Origin: Sphingobacteriales bacterium
GTDB taxonomy: Bacteria; Bacteroidota; Bacteroidia; Chitinophagales; UBA2359
Direction: 5' to 3'
Assembly (NCBI GenBank): GCA_016718845.1
Contig: JADKCK010000014.1
Location: 1 to 64,000, forward strand
DNA: 64,000 bases
Shown here: one piece after another, positions 49,371 through 59,242 of the stretch
How positions within the stretch are numbered: the first letter of the stretch is position 1
How the letters are laid out: every line of letters begins with the position of its first letter
Translations under genes and position numbers: made by a program
The notes under the pieces: model-generated
What the model saw: only the letters and a program-made list of their open reading frames with translations
Databases searched by the model: none
Told to the model about the DNA's origin: nothing

Positions 49371-49658
49371 GAGTGAAAGGAGTGAAAAGAGTGAAAGAGT
49401 GAAAAGAGTGAAAAGAGTGAAAAGAGTGAAAAGAGTGAAAAGAGTGAAAAGAGTGAAAAGAGTGAAAAGAGTGAAAAGAGTGAAAAGAGTGAAAAGAGTG
49501 AAAGAGTGAAAAGAGTGAAAAGAGTGAAAGAGTGAAAAGAGTGAAAAGAGTGAAAAGAGTGAAAGAGTGAAAGAGTGAAAAGAGTGAAAAGAGTGAAAGA
49601 GTGAAAAGAGTGAAAGAGTGAAAAGAGTGAAAAGAGTGAAAGAGTGAAACGAGTGAAA
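49371..49658 (-). repeat. 9-bp TTTTCACTC tandem array in the ftsI leader
   Basis: About 30 units of AAAAGAGTG on the plus strand, that is CACTCTTTT in the sense of ftsI, ending 10 bases before its start codon. The unit is a multiple of three, which explains the open frame. Slippage could vary leader length. Confidence 0.8.
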
Positions 49659-49675
49659 CGAGTAACTTTAGTATT

Positions 49676-49786
49676 TCGCCACTTCACCATTTCGCCACTT
49701 CACCATTTCGCCACTTCACCATTTCGCCACTTCACCACTTCGCCACTTCGCCACTTCGCCACTTCACCATTTCGCCACTTCACCAT
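49676..49786 (+). repeat. CACTTCACCATTTCGC array between ftsL and ftsI
   Basis: About ten units of CACTTCACCATTTCGC / CACTTCGC abut the ftsL stop codon. This array runs in the opposite sense to the ftsI leader array next to it. Confidence 0.7.
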
Positions 49787-50134
49787 TTATTCGTTAGGTT
49801 TCACCATTAGTTTAGGCGGCGGAGCGGTTAAATCTCGCAATCCCATATCTTTAACGGCTCTACTTACTTCGGTTTGTTTGCTTTTAATCATCAAGTCCGA
49901 CTTATCGGTCATGTATTTCCAACGCAGCTCTTGTAGTTCTTTTTTGTAGTCGTTTGCTTGTCTAATGTTTCGCTCGGCAAGGCGGGCATTAGCAATGTAT
50001 ATAGCTGCCAAAAATGCCAAGAACACAATGTAGTTAATGTTGTTGGCAATAAAGTCTTTGTCCCGAAAATTAATATTTTCGAGCTTGGCAAGCACACGTT
50101 GCAACTGTTGGTTTAGGTTGTTGGTTTTGCTCAA
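49787..50134 (-). CDS. FtsL-like cell-division protein
   Basis: A 115-residue bitopic membrane protein. Residues 1-30 are cytoplasmic, NYIVFLAFLAAIYIANARLA (about 34-53) is the membrane helix, and the rest is a charged, coiled-coil-like periplasmic part (QANDYKKELQELRWKYMTDK) typical of Bacteroidota FtsL. The position between rsmH and ftsI is the classic dcw order, which carries most of the weight since FtsL sequences diverge strongly. It would join FtsB/FtsQ-type partners and FtsI at the septum. A 266-base gap with a dispersed repeat parts it from rsmH. Confidence 0.8.
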   Translation of the reverse strand: MSKTNNLNQQLQRVLAKLENINFRDKDFIANNINYIVFLAFLAAIYIANARLAERNIRQANDYKKELQELRWKYMTDKSDLMIKSKQTEVSRAVKDMGLRDLTAPPPKLMVKPNE

Positions 50135-50240
50135 GGTTTTGGGGAGTTGTGGTGTTACAGATGTTGTTTGGAGGAGTGAAGACGGCTTATTAATTGCTCA
50201 ATTTACACAAATAAAATATCATTGCTTGTTTTTTAAATTT

Positions 50241-50358
50241 ACAACGGAGACACAGAGAACACGGAGATTTTTTTGCATGAGTTATGGCTTTTTTATTTGC
50301 TATTTTTTAGCAAGACACCGAAAAACATACACTCGTTCTTCTCTGTGTCTCTTGTTGT
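50241..50358 (+). repeat. ACAACGGAGACACAGAGAAC element, copy 1 (interrupted)
   Basis: The left half ACAACGGAGACACAGAGAAC then ACGGAG (50241-50266) and the right half TCTCTGTGTCTCTTGTTGT (50340-50358) pair with each other. They flank about 70 bases absent from copy 2 at 58283-58334. It lies between rsmH and ftsL. Confidence 0.6.
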
Positions 50359-50400
50359 TTTTCATTTTTTTAGTTCGCAACAGCCGACAGCCAAAAACCA

Positions 50401-51342
50401 TTAAACCCTCTCTCCTACCCTCATTTTTGCGCTTCGGGCTTTGGGGTTGTCTTTTATTTCGTGTTCGGTGGGCAGCATTACTTTTTTGTGTGTTTGTTCA
50501 AACGGTTTGGTGGTGTTGCCATAAAAGTCGCGGGTGTCGGTATCATCAAAGACGCCGCGTTTGAAGTAGTTTTTTACAATGCGGTCTTCTAACGAGTGAT
50601 ACGAGATGACAACCAAGCGCCCATTAGGTTTTAACACCTCGGCGCTTTGGGTTAGTAAATCTTGCAAAACCTGCATTTCTTCGTTAACCTCTATGCGCAA
50701 AGCCTGAAACAATTGGGCGTAATATCGGTTGGTTTGTTTTAGGTTTTTGATAAAGGGTTGAGCCAAAATTTTGAGTTGCAGCACTGTTTCTATCGGTCGC
50801 AGGCGGCGCTCGGTTAATATGGCTTGAACAAGGCGTTTGGTGCCGGGCAGTTCGCCGTAGGTTTCAAATAAATAGGTGAGTTTATCTGCCGAGTAGGTGT
50901 TGATAATTTTACGAGCAGTAAGCAGTTGTTCGTTGTCTTTATCCATTCGCATGTCTAGTTGGTCATCGTTAAAATGGATAGAAAAACCGCGCTCGGGGGT
51001 TTTTAATTGATGCCACGACACGCCCAAATCTGCCAAAATGCCATCAACTTGGCTTACCCCATAAAGGCGCAAAAAGCGTTTTAGGTGTCTAAAATTTTGG
51101 GGGATTAAGGTAAACCGAGCATCGTGAAGGGCATTTTTATGCGCATCGGGGTCTTGGTCAAAGCCAAACAAACGCCCTTGCTCGTTTAGCATAGCTAATA
51201 TAGCGCGCGAGTGTCCGCCACCACCAAAGGTAGCATCTACATAAATGCCGTTGGGTTGCAAATTAAGTTGCTCAATACTTTCGGCAAGCAATACGGGTTG
51301 GTGATAATCGTAAATATCCAAATGATGATAGGTTGTTTTCAA
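50401..51342 (-). CDS. rsmH: 16S rRNA (cytosine(1402)-N4)-methyltransferase
   Basis: Methylates N4 of C1402 in the ribosomal P site (also known as MraW). The 313 residues contain YHQPVLLAESIEQLN near the start, the SAM loop YVDATFGGGGHSRAIL (34-49), FGFDQDPDAHKNAL (58-71), GILADLGVSWHQLKTPERGF (about 100-119) and VVISYHSLEDRIVKNYF (about 248). Length is normal. It starts the mraW-ftsL-ftsI group; mraZ, usually just upstream, is absent. Two TACCTTTG boxes on the minus strand, at 51370-51377 and 51510-51517, could drive it. A GGCTGTCGGCTGTTG word follows its stop. Confidence 0.96.
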   Translation of the reverse strand: MKTTYHHLDIYDYHQPVLLAESIEQLNLQPNGIYVDATFGGGGHSRAILAMLNEQGRLFGFDQDPDAHKNALHDARFTLIPQNFRHLKRFLRLYGVSQVDGILADLGVSWHQLKTPERGFSIHFNDDQLDMRMDKDNEQLLTARKIINTYSADKLTYLFETYGELPGTKRLVQAILTERRLRPIETVLQLKILAQPFIKNLKQTNRYYAQLFQALRIEVNEEMQVLQDLLTQSAEVLKPNGRLVVISYHSLEDRIVKNYFKRGVFDDTDTRDFYGNTTKPFEQTHKKVMLPTEHEIKDNPKARSAKMRVGERV

Positions 51343-51640
51343 TAATTTGATTTGCCACTAAAGCAGCGGCAAAGGTAATGTTTTGTGGCTAATTTACCTA
51401 ATATTTAAGCAAGTATTTGGGCAGAAAAATATTGGCTATCTTGGAATTAAGTGTTTGCTAATTAGCTTTAATGGGTATTTTGTTGCTTTTATACATCCTT
51501 ATTTTGCCACAAAGGTACGCCTTTTTTAACACTACAGCCGACATACTTGTATCCAAAATAAAAATTTTCTGTTTTATCACTTATATGGAACTAAATCTAA
51601 AAAAAAAGAGTTATCTTAGCAGCGAAAAAGCCACTATTTC

Positions 51641-52650
51641 ACAACATCTCCACATCGCAAAATAGAACGCCGATTTTTCGACACATAGATACATAGATTG
51701 ACATAGTTACATAGACCTACAATAGCTATGTTTGTTTCGCCACTTCACAACATCTCCACATCGCAAAATAGAACGCCGATTTTTCGACACATAGATACAT
51801 AGATTGACATAGTTACATAGACCTACAATAGCTATGTTTGTTTCGCCACTTCACAACATCTCCACATCGCAAAATAGAACGCCGATTTTTCGACACATAG
51901 ATACATAGATTGACATAGTTACATAGACCTACAATAGCTATGTTTGTTTCGCCACTTCACAACATCTCCACATCGCAAAATAGAACGCCGATTTTTCGAC
52001 ACATAGATACATAGATTGACATAGTTACATAGACCTACAATAGCTATGTTTGTTTCGCCACTTCACAACATCTCCACATCGCAAAATAGAACGCCGATTT
52101 TTCGACACATAGATACATAGATTGACATAGTTACATAGACCTACAATAGCTATGTTTGTTTCGCCACTTCACAACATCTCCACATCGCAAAATAGAACGC
52201 CGATTTTTCGACACATAGATACATAGATTGACATAGTTACATAGACCTACAATAGCTATGTTTGTTTCGCCACTTCACAACATCTCCACATCGCAAAATA
52301 GAACGCCGATTTTTCGACACATAGATACATAGATTGACATAGTTACATAGACCTACAATAGCTATGTTTGTTTCGCCACTTCACAACATCTCCACATCGC
52401 AAAATAGAACGCCGATTTTTCGACACATAGATACATAGATTGACATAGTTACATAGACCTACAATAGCTATGTTTGTTTCGCCACTTCACAACATCTCCA
52501 CATCGCAAAATAGAACGCCGATTTTTCGACACATAGATACATAGATTGACATAGTTACATAGACCCACAATAGCTATATTTATTTTCGACACATAGATAC
52601 ATAGATTGACATAGTTACATAGACCTGCAATAGCTATATTTATTTTCGAC
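51641..52650. repeat. 106-bp tandem array, about nine copies
   Basis: Units start at 51641, 51747, 51853, 51959, 52065, 52171, 52277, 52383 and 52489, spaced exactly 106 bases and almost identical. The last copy is altered and trailed by a partial one to 52650. Each unit has a nested ACATAGAT/ACATAGTT series and ends in GTTTCGCCACTTC. 106 is not a multiple of three and no frame is conserved, so it is not coding. There are no unique spacers, so it is not CRISPR. It fills the gap between the divergent rsmH and alpha-2-macroglobulin genes; 51343-51640 holds only rsmH promoter candidates. Confidence 0.85.
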
Positions 52651-52654
52651 ACTT

Positions 52655-52745
52655 CACTCTTTTCGCCACTTCACCATATCACAACATTGCTACATCACAA
52701 TATCGCCACTTCACCACATCACAATATCGCCACTTCGCCACTTCA
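52655..52745 (+). repeat. CACTTCACCACATCACAATATCG leader array
   Basis: Units of CGCCACTTCACCACATCACA run to 15 bases before the alpha-2-macroglobulin ATG. They match the leader arrays of other genes and resemble the last part of each 106-bp unit next to it. Confidence 0.65.
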
Positions 52746-52759
52746 TAAATCATCGCTAT

Positions 52760-55700
52760 ATGAAACACATTTTTTCCACTTCGTTTCTTTTGTTCGTTTT
52801 ATCGAGCTGTCTTATTATTTCTTGCAACCGCAATGCAGGTAAGTTGGTTATCACCGACCGCAACTTCAAAGAAGAAATCAACCAATCCGAAAACTTGGTT
52901 TTTACCTTCAACGAAGACCTTGTACCCGACTCGCTGTTGTATACCTGGGATACCACCGAGTTTATGCAGTTTGAGCCAGCCATAAAAGGCAAATACCAAT
53001 GGACATCGCCCAATGTATTGGTATTTTCGCCTATGCAGCCCTTTGCACCAAGCACCGAATTTAAAGCCCAACTAAGCGAGCGAGTATTGCAAAATAGGCT
53101 AAAAAAAGATTTAACCCTCGACCCCAAATCTACCAACATTCATTTCCACACGCCTTATTTAAGTGTAGATAACTTTACGGCGAACTGGCAAAAATCGGCA
53201 AGTAACCAAAACAAAGCCGTTATTGGCATCGATTTGTTGTTTAACACCGAGGTAAATCCCCAAAGTTTATCCGAGCATTTGGCGGTTAGCGTAGATGGCA
53301 AAAAAGTAGCCTACAACATTTTAAGTACTACACCCGCCACCCGATTAGCCCTGCAAATTGCCGATGTTAGCTTTAAAGATGCCGAAAACAAAATAACTAT
53401 TGCCATAAACCAAGGCTTGCCCGTTGTAAATAGTACCTGGACAACCAAAAAAGAAATGGCTACCGAAACCATTTTGGTACCACCAAGCAACGTTGAAGTA
53501 CTTGGCATACAAGCCGACCACAACGGCGACGGCGGAACCGTTTTCGTAAACCTATCGCAACAAGTAGAACCCGAAAACATAAAAAGCCTTATCGAAATTT
53601 CGCCCAAAATAGATTTTGACATAGAAAACGCCTCCAATGGTTTTACTATTGCCAGCAATGATTTTACACCCGGCAATATCTACAAACTAAACATTGCCAA
53701 AGGTTTACGCGGCGTGTTTAAAGGACGCATGGACTCTGATTACGAATCGCCCGTTTCGTTTGGCAAACTAAAACCTAGCATCGATTTTGTCGAAGAAAAA
53801 GCATCGTACTTATCTAACAAAGGTTATAAAAATATTGCAGTTAAAATTAATGGCGTAGATAAAGTAAGCGTAAAAATAAGCAAAGTGTTCGAAAACAACA
53901 TCATGTCGTTTATGGAAAACGGCATGCAGTGGGGCTACGATTATAGCGAAAACGGCGACTATGGCTATACCGATTACCAATATTACGATGCCGACCGCTT
54001 TGGCTCGCTTATATCCGAACAAGAGTTTCCGGTAAAAAAATTAGCCAAGTCGGGCAGTGGCTTTTTATTAAACTTAAATTTTGAAGACAAACTGCCTCAA
54101 TTCGAGGGCATTTATGTGATTGAAGTGCGCGATAAAGAACGTAATTTTGTGACCGATTCTAAAATTGTATCTTACTCCGACATTGGTTTAATTGCCAAAC
54201 AAGAACCCGACCGCATTCTGGTCTTTGCCAATTCTATCAACAAAGCCACCCCTATGGGCGGTGTTGCTGTATCGTTGATAAGCAGCAACAACCAAAAAGT
54301 ACTAAACGCTACCAGCAACCAAGATGGTGTTGCAGTATTCGAGAATCTAAAAAAACAAATCCCCGATTTTACTATAGCTATGCTTACCGTACAGCAAGGC
54401 AGCGATTTTAACTACCTACTGCTTAACCAAGCTGCCGTAGCCACCGAGCGCTACGAAGTTGGCGGACGTATGAGCAATGCCGCAAAATACGAAGCCTTTA
54501 TTTATGGCGACCGCGACATCTATCGCCCCGGCGAAACCATTTACCTAAGTACCTTAGTGCGCAATACCAATTGGCAATCGCCCGGGCGCATACCTATTAA
54601 CCTAAAAATGATGCTGCCAAATGGCAAAGAATATCAAACCATACGCAAAACCCTAAACGACGAAGGTGCTACCGAAACCGCTATCAATCTGCCACACAAC
54701 ATAGTAACAGGTACGTATACTATAGAGGTATACGCCGCTAACGATGTATTGCTCAATTCAAAAAGTATCAACATCGAAGAGTTTATGCCCGACCGCATTA
54801 GGGTAGATGTAAAAACCGATAAAACCGCCGCCGAAGTACCCGACAGTGTTACCCTATCGGGTACTGCCACCAACCTTTTTGGACCACCTGCCAGCGACCG
54901 CAATTACGAGGTAGAAATGAGCATGAAACGCGAGCCATTCAGCCCTAAAAAATTTGAAAGCTACACATTCGAAACCAACACCAACAAAGAAATAGGCAAC
55001 AAAATTAACGAAGGTAAAACCGATGCAGCAGGTAAATTTAGCACCGTTTTTGACATACCCGAAGAGTACAAAGACATGGGCTTGCTAAAAGGCAGAATGT
55101 TTGTAACGGTTTTTGATGAATCGGGCAGACCCGTAAATCGCGTGTCAAGGTTCGACATCTTTACCCAAAAAGTGTTTTATGGCATTGGTCAGATAGACGA
55201 GTATACCAATACCCGCAAACCGCTCGACATTCCACTAATTGCCCTTGACAAAGAAGGCAAAGTAATTGACGGCGATGTTGACCTAAGTATTATACGCTAC
55301 AACTGGCGCACCGTTTTAGAAACCACCGGCGATAATGGCGGATACCGCTACACCTCGCAACGCGAAACCATCACCGAAGTCGACAAAAAACGCATCAACA
55401 TAAAAGGTACTAACACCAAATTTACCTATATCCCCAGTCAATCAGGCGAGTTTGAAGTGCGTATTAGCCGACCCGAAGCCGAAGCTTACGTGCAAAAATC
55501 GTTTTATGCCTATGGATACGGCGACACCCAAACTACCTCGTTTGAAGTTAACCGCGAGGGCAACATAGAAATGCAGTTTGATAAAGACAAATACAAAGTG
55601 GGCGATAAAGCCAAAGTGTTGCTAACTACACCCTTTGAGGGTAAAATATTGGTTAGCCTTGAACGCGACCACATCATCAAACATTTTTATGTGCAAACCG

Positions 55701-58214
55701 ACAAAAAAGCCAAAGAAATAACCATTGATGTAACCAAAGATATGATACCCAACATTTTTGTATCGGCAACCCTTATACGCCCCATGAACAACGCCCAAAT
55801 ACCCCTAACCGTTGCACATGGTTATGCCCCCATGATGGTAGCTAATGCCGCCGACAGCATTGGCGTAAAAATAACAGCCCCCGAAAGTGTTAGGTCGCAA
55901 ACCAAACAAAAAATACGCGTACAAACCATACCCAATGCCGAAGTAGCTATTGCCGTAGTAGACGAGGGCATCTTACAACTCAAAAACTACAAAACACCAC
56001 AACCGTATAACTTTTTCTATCAAAAACGCGGATTAGAGGTCAACTCCTACGACCTTTACCCCTTCTTGTTTCCCGAAATTATGAGCGGCGGATTGCTAAC
56101 AGGTGGCGGCGATGCCTACGACCTAGGCAAACGCGTTAATCCTATCACCAACAAACGCATAGAGTTAGTAAGCTATTGGAGCGGTTTACTAAAAGCCAAC
56201 AGCAGCGGCATAGTAGAGTACGAGGTAAATATACCCCAGTTTTCGGGCGAGCTGCGCGTGATGGCAGTTGCCTATAAAGGCAGTCAGTTTGGCTCGGGCG
56301 ATGCACCCATGAAAGTTGCCGACCCCATTGTGGTTAGCACCGGCTTGCCACGTTTTAGCAGCCCCGGCGACTCGCTGTTAGTGCCCGTTACCTTTGCCAA
56401 TACCACCAACAAAGCAGCATCGGGCAAAGTAACCATTACCACCGAGGGTGGCTTGACCGTAGCAGGTAGCAACAATACCACCTTAAACATACCCGCCAAC
56501 AGCGAAGCACGAGCTACCTTTACCGTTGTTGCCCAAACTGCCGTAGGCGAGGGTAAAGTAAAAACTGCCATCACTGCACTAGGCGAAACCTTTACCGAAC
56601 AACTAAACATTAGCATACGCCCACCTGCATCGTTGCAAAAAGAAAGCGGCAGCGGAACCCTAGATGCAGGTAAAACCGAAGCCTTAGCAATGGGCAGCAA
56701 CTATATACCCGAAAGCATTGACGGCGATTTGTTAATCAGCTCATCGCCGATGACCGAGTTTGCTGGCGACCTTGACTACCTAATACAATACCCTTATGGC
56801 TGCGTAGAGCAAACAGTATCGGCAGCTTTCCCGCAGGTACCTCTACGATATAGCCCAAAGCATGGGTAAAGACCTTAAAACTGCCACGCTAAAAAACAGC
56901 AATAATCCCAACTACAATGTACAAGAAGCGGTGCGCAAAATAGAGGGCATGCAGTTGTACACAGGTGGCTTGTCGTATTGGCAAGGTGGCGAGGAAGAAA
57001 GCTGGTGGGGAAGTGTGTATGCCCTCCACTTTTTGTACGAAGCCAAACGAGCAGGCTTTGAGGTGAAAGACAAAGTACTAACCGACCTAAGCGACTACGT
57101 ACAAAAACGTTTAGCAAAAAAAGAAAACTTTGTGTATCGTTTCCGCAATGCCGCAGGCAAAGAGCAAAAACGCGAAGTAGCTAAAAAAGAAATACCCTAC
57201 AGCTTGTATGTGCTGTCGTTGATGGGCAAACCCCAAATATCGATGATGAACTACTACAAATCGAACCCCGCTTTGTTAAGCCTAGACGGACGATACCTAC
57301 TTGCCGCCAGCTACGGTATGGCAGGCGATAAAACACGCTTCGCACAAATTGTACCCGCAGCATACAGCGGCGAACAAGCTATGCCCGCCTTTGACGATAG
57401 CTTTTACTCGCCCCTACGCGACGAAGCCCTATCACTTTACGGTTTATTAGACTCCGACCCCCAAAATCAACAAATTGGCATCATTACCAAACACCTTATA
57501 CAAAGCTACAAAGCTACCCGATGGCACAGCACCCAAGAGGCAGCTTTTACCCTATTGGCAATGGGCAAACTAGCCAAACGCGACAACGCAGCAGGCACCG
57601 CCACCGCTACCGTTACAGCAGGTGGCAAAACAGTGGGTAAATTTGATGGCAAAAACAACCTAAGTTTATCTTGGAAAGATTTAAAAGCAGGCAAAGTGAA
57701 CATTACCGCAGCAGGCAAAGGCAAACTGTACTATTTCTGGAAAGCCGAAGGTTTAACCGCCAATGGCACATTTAAAGAAGAAGACAACTTTTTGAAAATA
57801 CGCCGCAGCTACTTCGACCGCTTCGGGCGACCTTTGGCAGGCAACACCCTACAACAAAACGACATGGTAGTGGTAAAACTAAGCCTACAAACAACAGGCG
57901 CCGCAAACGTACCTAATGTGGTTGTCACCGATATGCTACCCGCAGGTTTAGAGGTAGAAAACCCACGCATTGGCGATATGCCCGACATGACCTGGATTAA
58001 AGATGCCACAACACCCGAACACCAAGATTTTAGAGACGACCGCGTTAACTTATTTACCTACGCTACATCGGCACCTAAAAACTTTTATTACGTAACCCGC
58101 TCCGTATCGCCCGGTACATTTGTGCTAGGTCCCGTAAGCGCCGATGCCATGTACAACGGCGAGTACCACTCGTATAATGGCGGCGGTATTGTTAAAATAA
58201 CCAAACGTAATTAA
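52760..58214 (+). CDS. Alpha-2-macroglobulin family lipoprotein (one frameshift)
   Basis: A giant periplasmic protease trap of about 1,818 residues. It begins with a lipoprotein signal (lipobox LIISC, Cys22). Multiple macroglobulin (MG) domains follow, with YRPGETIYLSTLVRN (around 590) as a typical MG mark. Then come the bait region, the A2M domain (ELVSYWSGLLKANSSG then VEYEVNIPQFSGELRV) and the thioester domain with PYGCVEQ (Cys1348, Gln1351). An intact thioester implies covalent capture of proteases. The frame breaks near 56835-56840: QVPLRYSPKHG should read QVYLYDIAQSMGKD, so one base is surplus. The rest (to 58214) is intact, ending GGGIVKITKRN. The usual PBP1C partner gene is not adjacent. 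Confidence 0.9.
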
Positions 58215-58217
58215 GTA

Positions 58218-58262
58218 TTGGCTTGGGGCTGTACGCTGTCCGCTGTTGGCTGCCCGCTGTTA
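58218..58262 (+). repeat. GGCTGTACGCTGTCCGCTG array after the alpha-2-macroglobulin stop
   Basis: GGCTTGGGGCTGTACGCTG, then TCCGCTGTTGGCTGCCCGCT, begin within eight bases of the stop. They match the family after the dnaE, DUF4258 and rsmH stops. Confidence 0.6.
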
Positions 58263-58282
58263 ACTTTGTACAGAAAGAAAAA

Positions 58283-58334
58283 ACAACAAGAGGCACACAG
58301 AGAAAAACCTCCGTGTTCTCTGTGTCTCCGTTGT
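58283..58334 (-). repeat. ACAACGGAGACACAGAGAAC element, copy 2
   Basis: A compact 52-bp copy in the opposite orientation to 50241-50358. Its two arms, ACAACAAGAGGCACACAGAG and CTCTGTGTCTCCGTTGT, can fold into one hairpin. It may act as a 3' structure for the preceding gene. Confidence 0.6.
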
Positions 58335-58421
58335 AAATAAAATTAGCTGTTGGTACATTATTGCAAGGTTGCTTATCACCCAAAAGCATTTTACCCTAGC
58401 AAACGCTCCTCATCGAACACC

Positions 58422-58460
58422 AAAAAGGTAGATTAGTACTAAAACTAATCTACCTTTTGT
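58422..58460 (+). terminator. Terminator after alpha-2-macroglobulin
   Basis: AAAAGGTAGATTAGT (58423-58437) pairs perfectly with ACTAATCTACCTTTT (58444-58458). Confidence 0.75.
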
Positions 58461-58705
58461 GTTTTTGGCTATTTATAACAAGATAAATAAACTGCCATTT
58501 TTGCAAACAAACACCTAAAACCTGACAAAAAAGCTGCTTAAAACCGCAAACCGCTTGTTTACAATTGCATGTTCTCTGCTTCATGTTGCAGTGTTTCTAT
58601 CTGAAGTTACAAAATATTTGTCTGATTTTTTTGGGTGATAAAACGTATATTAGACTACTTTTTTACGATAATATTACACTATTGCATTGTTGCCTGCCAC
58701 AGTAG

Positions 58706-58966
58706 CAGCAACTTGAGCAAAACAAACCTCTCGAACAATGGTTACTGTTCGAGGGCTTAAAAGATGCCTCCCTATATCAATCGTTTTGGCAACAGTATGC
58801 CAAGTTTAACAAACAAACTACTAGCGCGTCCCTCTCCTCTCCTACCCTTTTTTACCTCGACGATTACCTATATCAACACCTTTGCCACGATACAGCCTAT
58901 CAGTATAGCATTGTTTTACAACAAAACATACCCGATTTAAGTAAAAAAATGGACGATTTATTGTAA
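58706..58966 (+). pseudogene. Unrecognised 86-codon ORF fragment without a start
   Basis: After an in-frame TAG (58703-58705) the frame is open to the TAA at 58964-58966. It reads NKPLEQWLLFEGLKDASLYQ near its start and FYLDDYLYQHLCHDTAYQYS near the middle, ending DLSKKMDDLL. Codon use looks like real genes here, but no ATG opens it, and reading back through the TAG (Gln by one change) extends it. It is probably the end of a broken gene. The gap 58461-58705 shows nothing else. Confidence 0.35.
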
Positions 58967-59022
58967 CTTAGTTTTGTGTATCATCTACTCTAAATTAGTC
59001 TACCACTTCAAAAACTTGCGCC

Positions 59023-59099
59023 GCCCCGCTTGACGCGGAATATGTCTTTTTTGGGGGTGATGAATAGCATTCCCTAAAGGCACGGTTGGTGGCACCCCC
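59023..59099 (+). repeat. Dispersed 77-bp hairpin element, copy D
   Basis: A 77-bp copy, same subtype as copy C (shared CCCTAAA and GGTTGGTGGCACCCCC). It has AATA where the others have TAAA in the conserved first 40 bases. It lies between the unrecognised fragment and the adhesin's terminator. Confidence 0.75.
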
Positions 59100-59126
59100 A
59101 TAGCACGGTAAATACCCAAACAAACA

Positions 59127-59168
59127 AAGGTCAGATAGGCGAAATAATTTCACCTATCTGACCTTATT
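59127..59168 (-). terminator. Terminator of the adhesin gene
   Basis: AAGGTCAGATAGGCGAAA (59127-59144) pairs with TTTCACCTATCTGACCTT (59148-59165) with one mismatch. Read on the minus strand a T-poor tail follows, so efficiency is uncertain. Confidence 0.6.
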
Positions 59169-59242
59169 TTAGTTCCATATATGGCACCCATTACTATTGA
59201 TTAGCTTACAATCAACAATATCAAAGCATTATAACTACCTCT

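Noticed and set aside
49361..49690. N-terminal extension of ftsI by about 110 residues of SLFSLF repeats
   Set aside because: The unit length is a multiple of three, which keeps the frame open; the PBP starts properly at 49360 with its membrane anchor.
51641..52650. CRISPR array
   Set aside because: The 106-bp units are identical along their whole length; there are no unique spacers and no cas genes.
15643..58705. Reassignment of TAG/TAA to glutamine, suggested by two small ORFs
   Set aside because: Normal genes here end with TAA and TAG (for example the DUF4258 gene ends in TAG), and large conserved proteins contain no in-frame stops.
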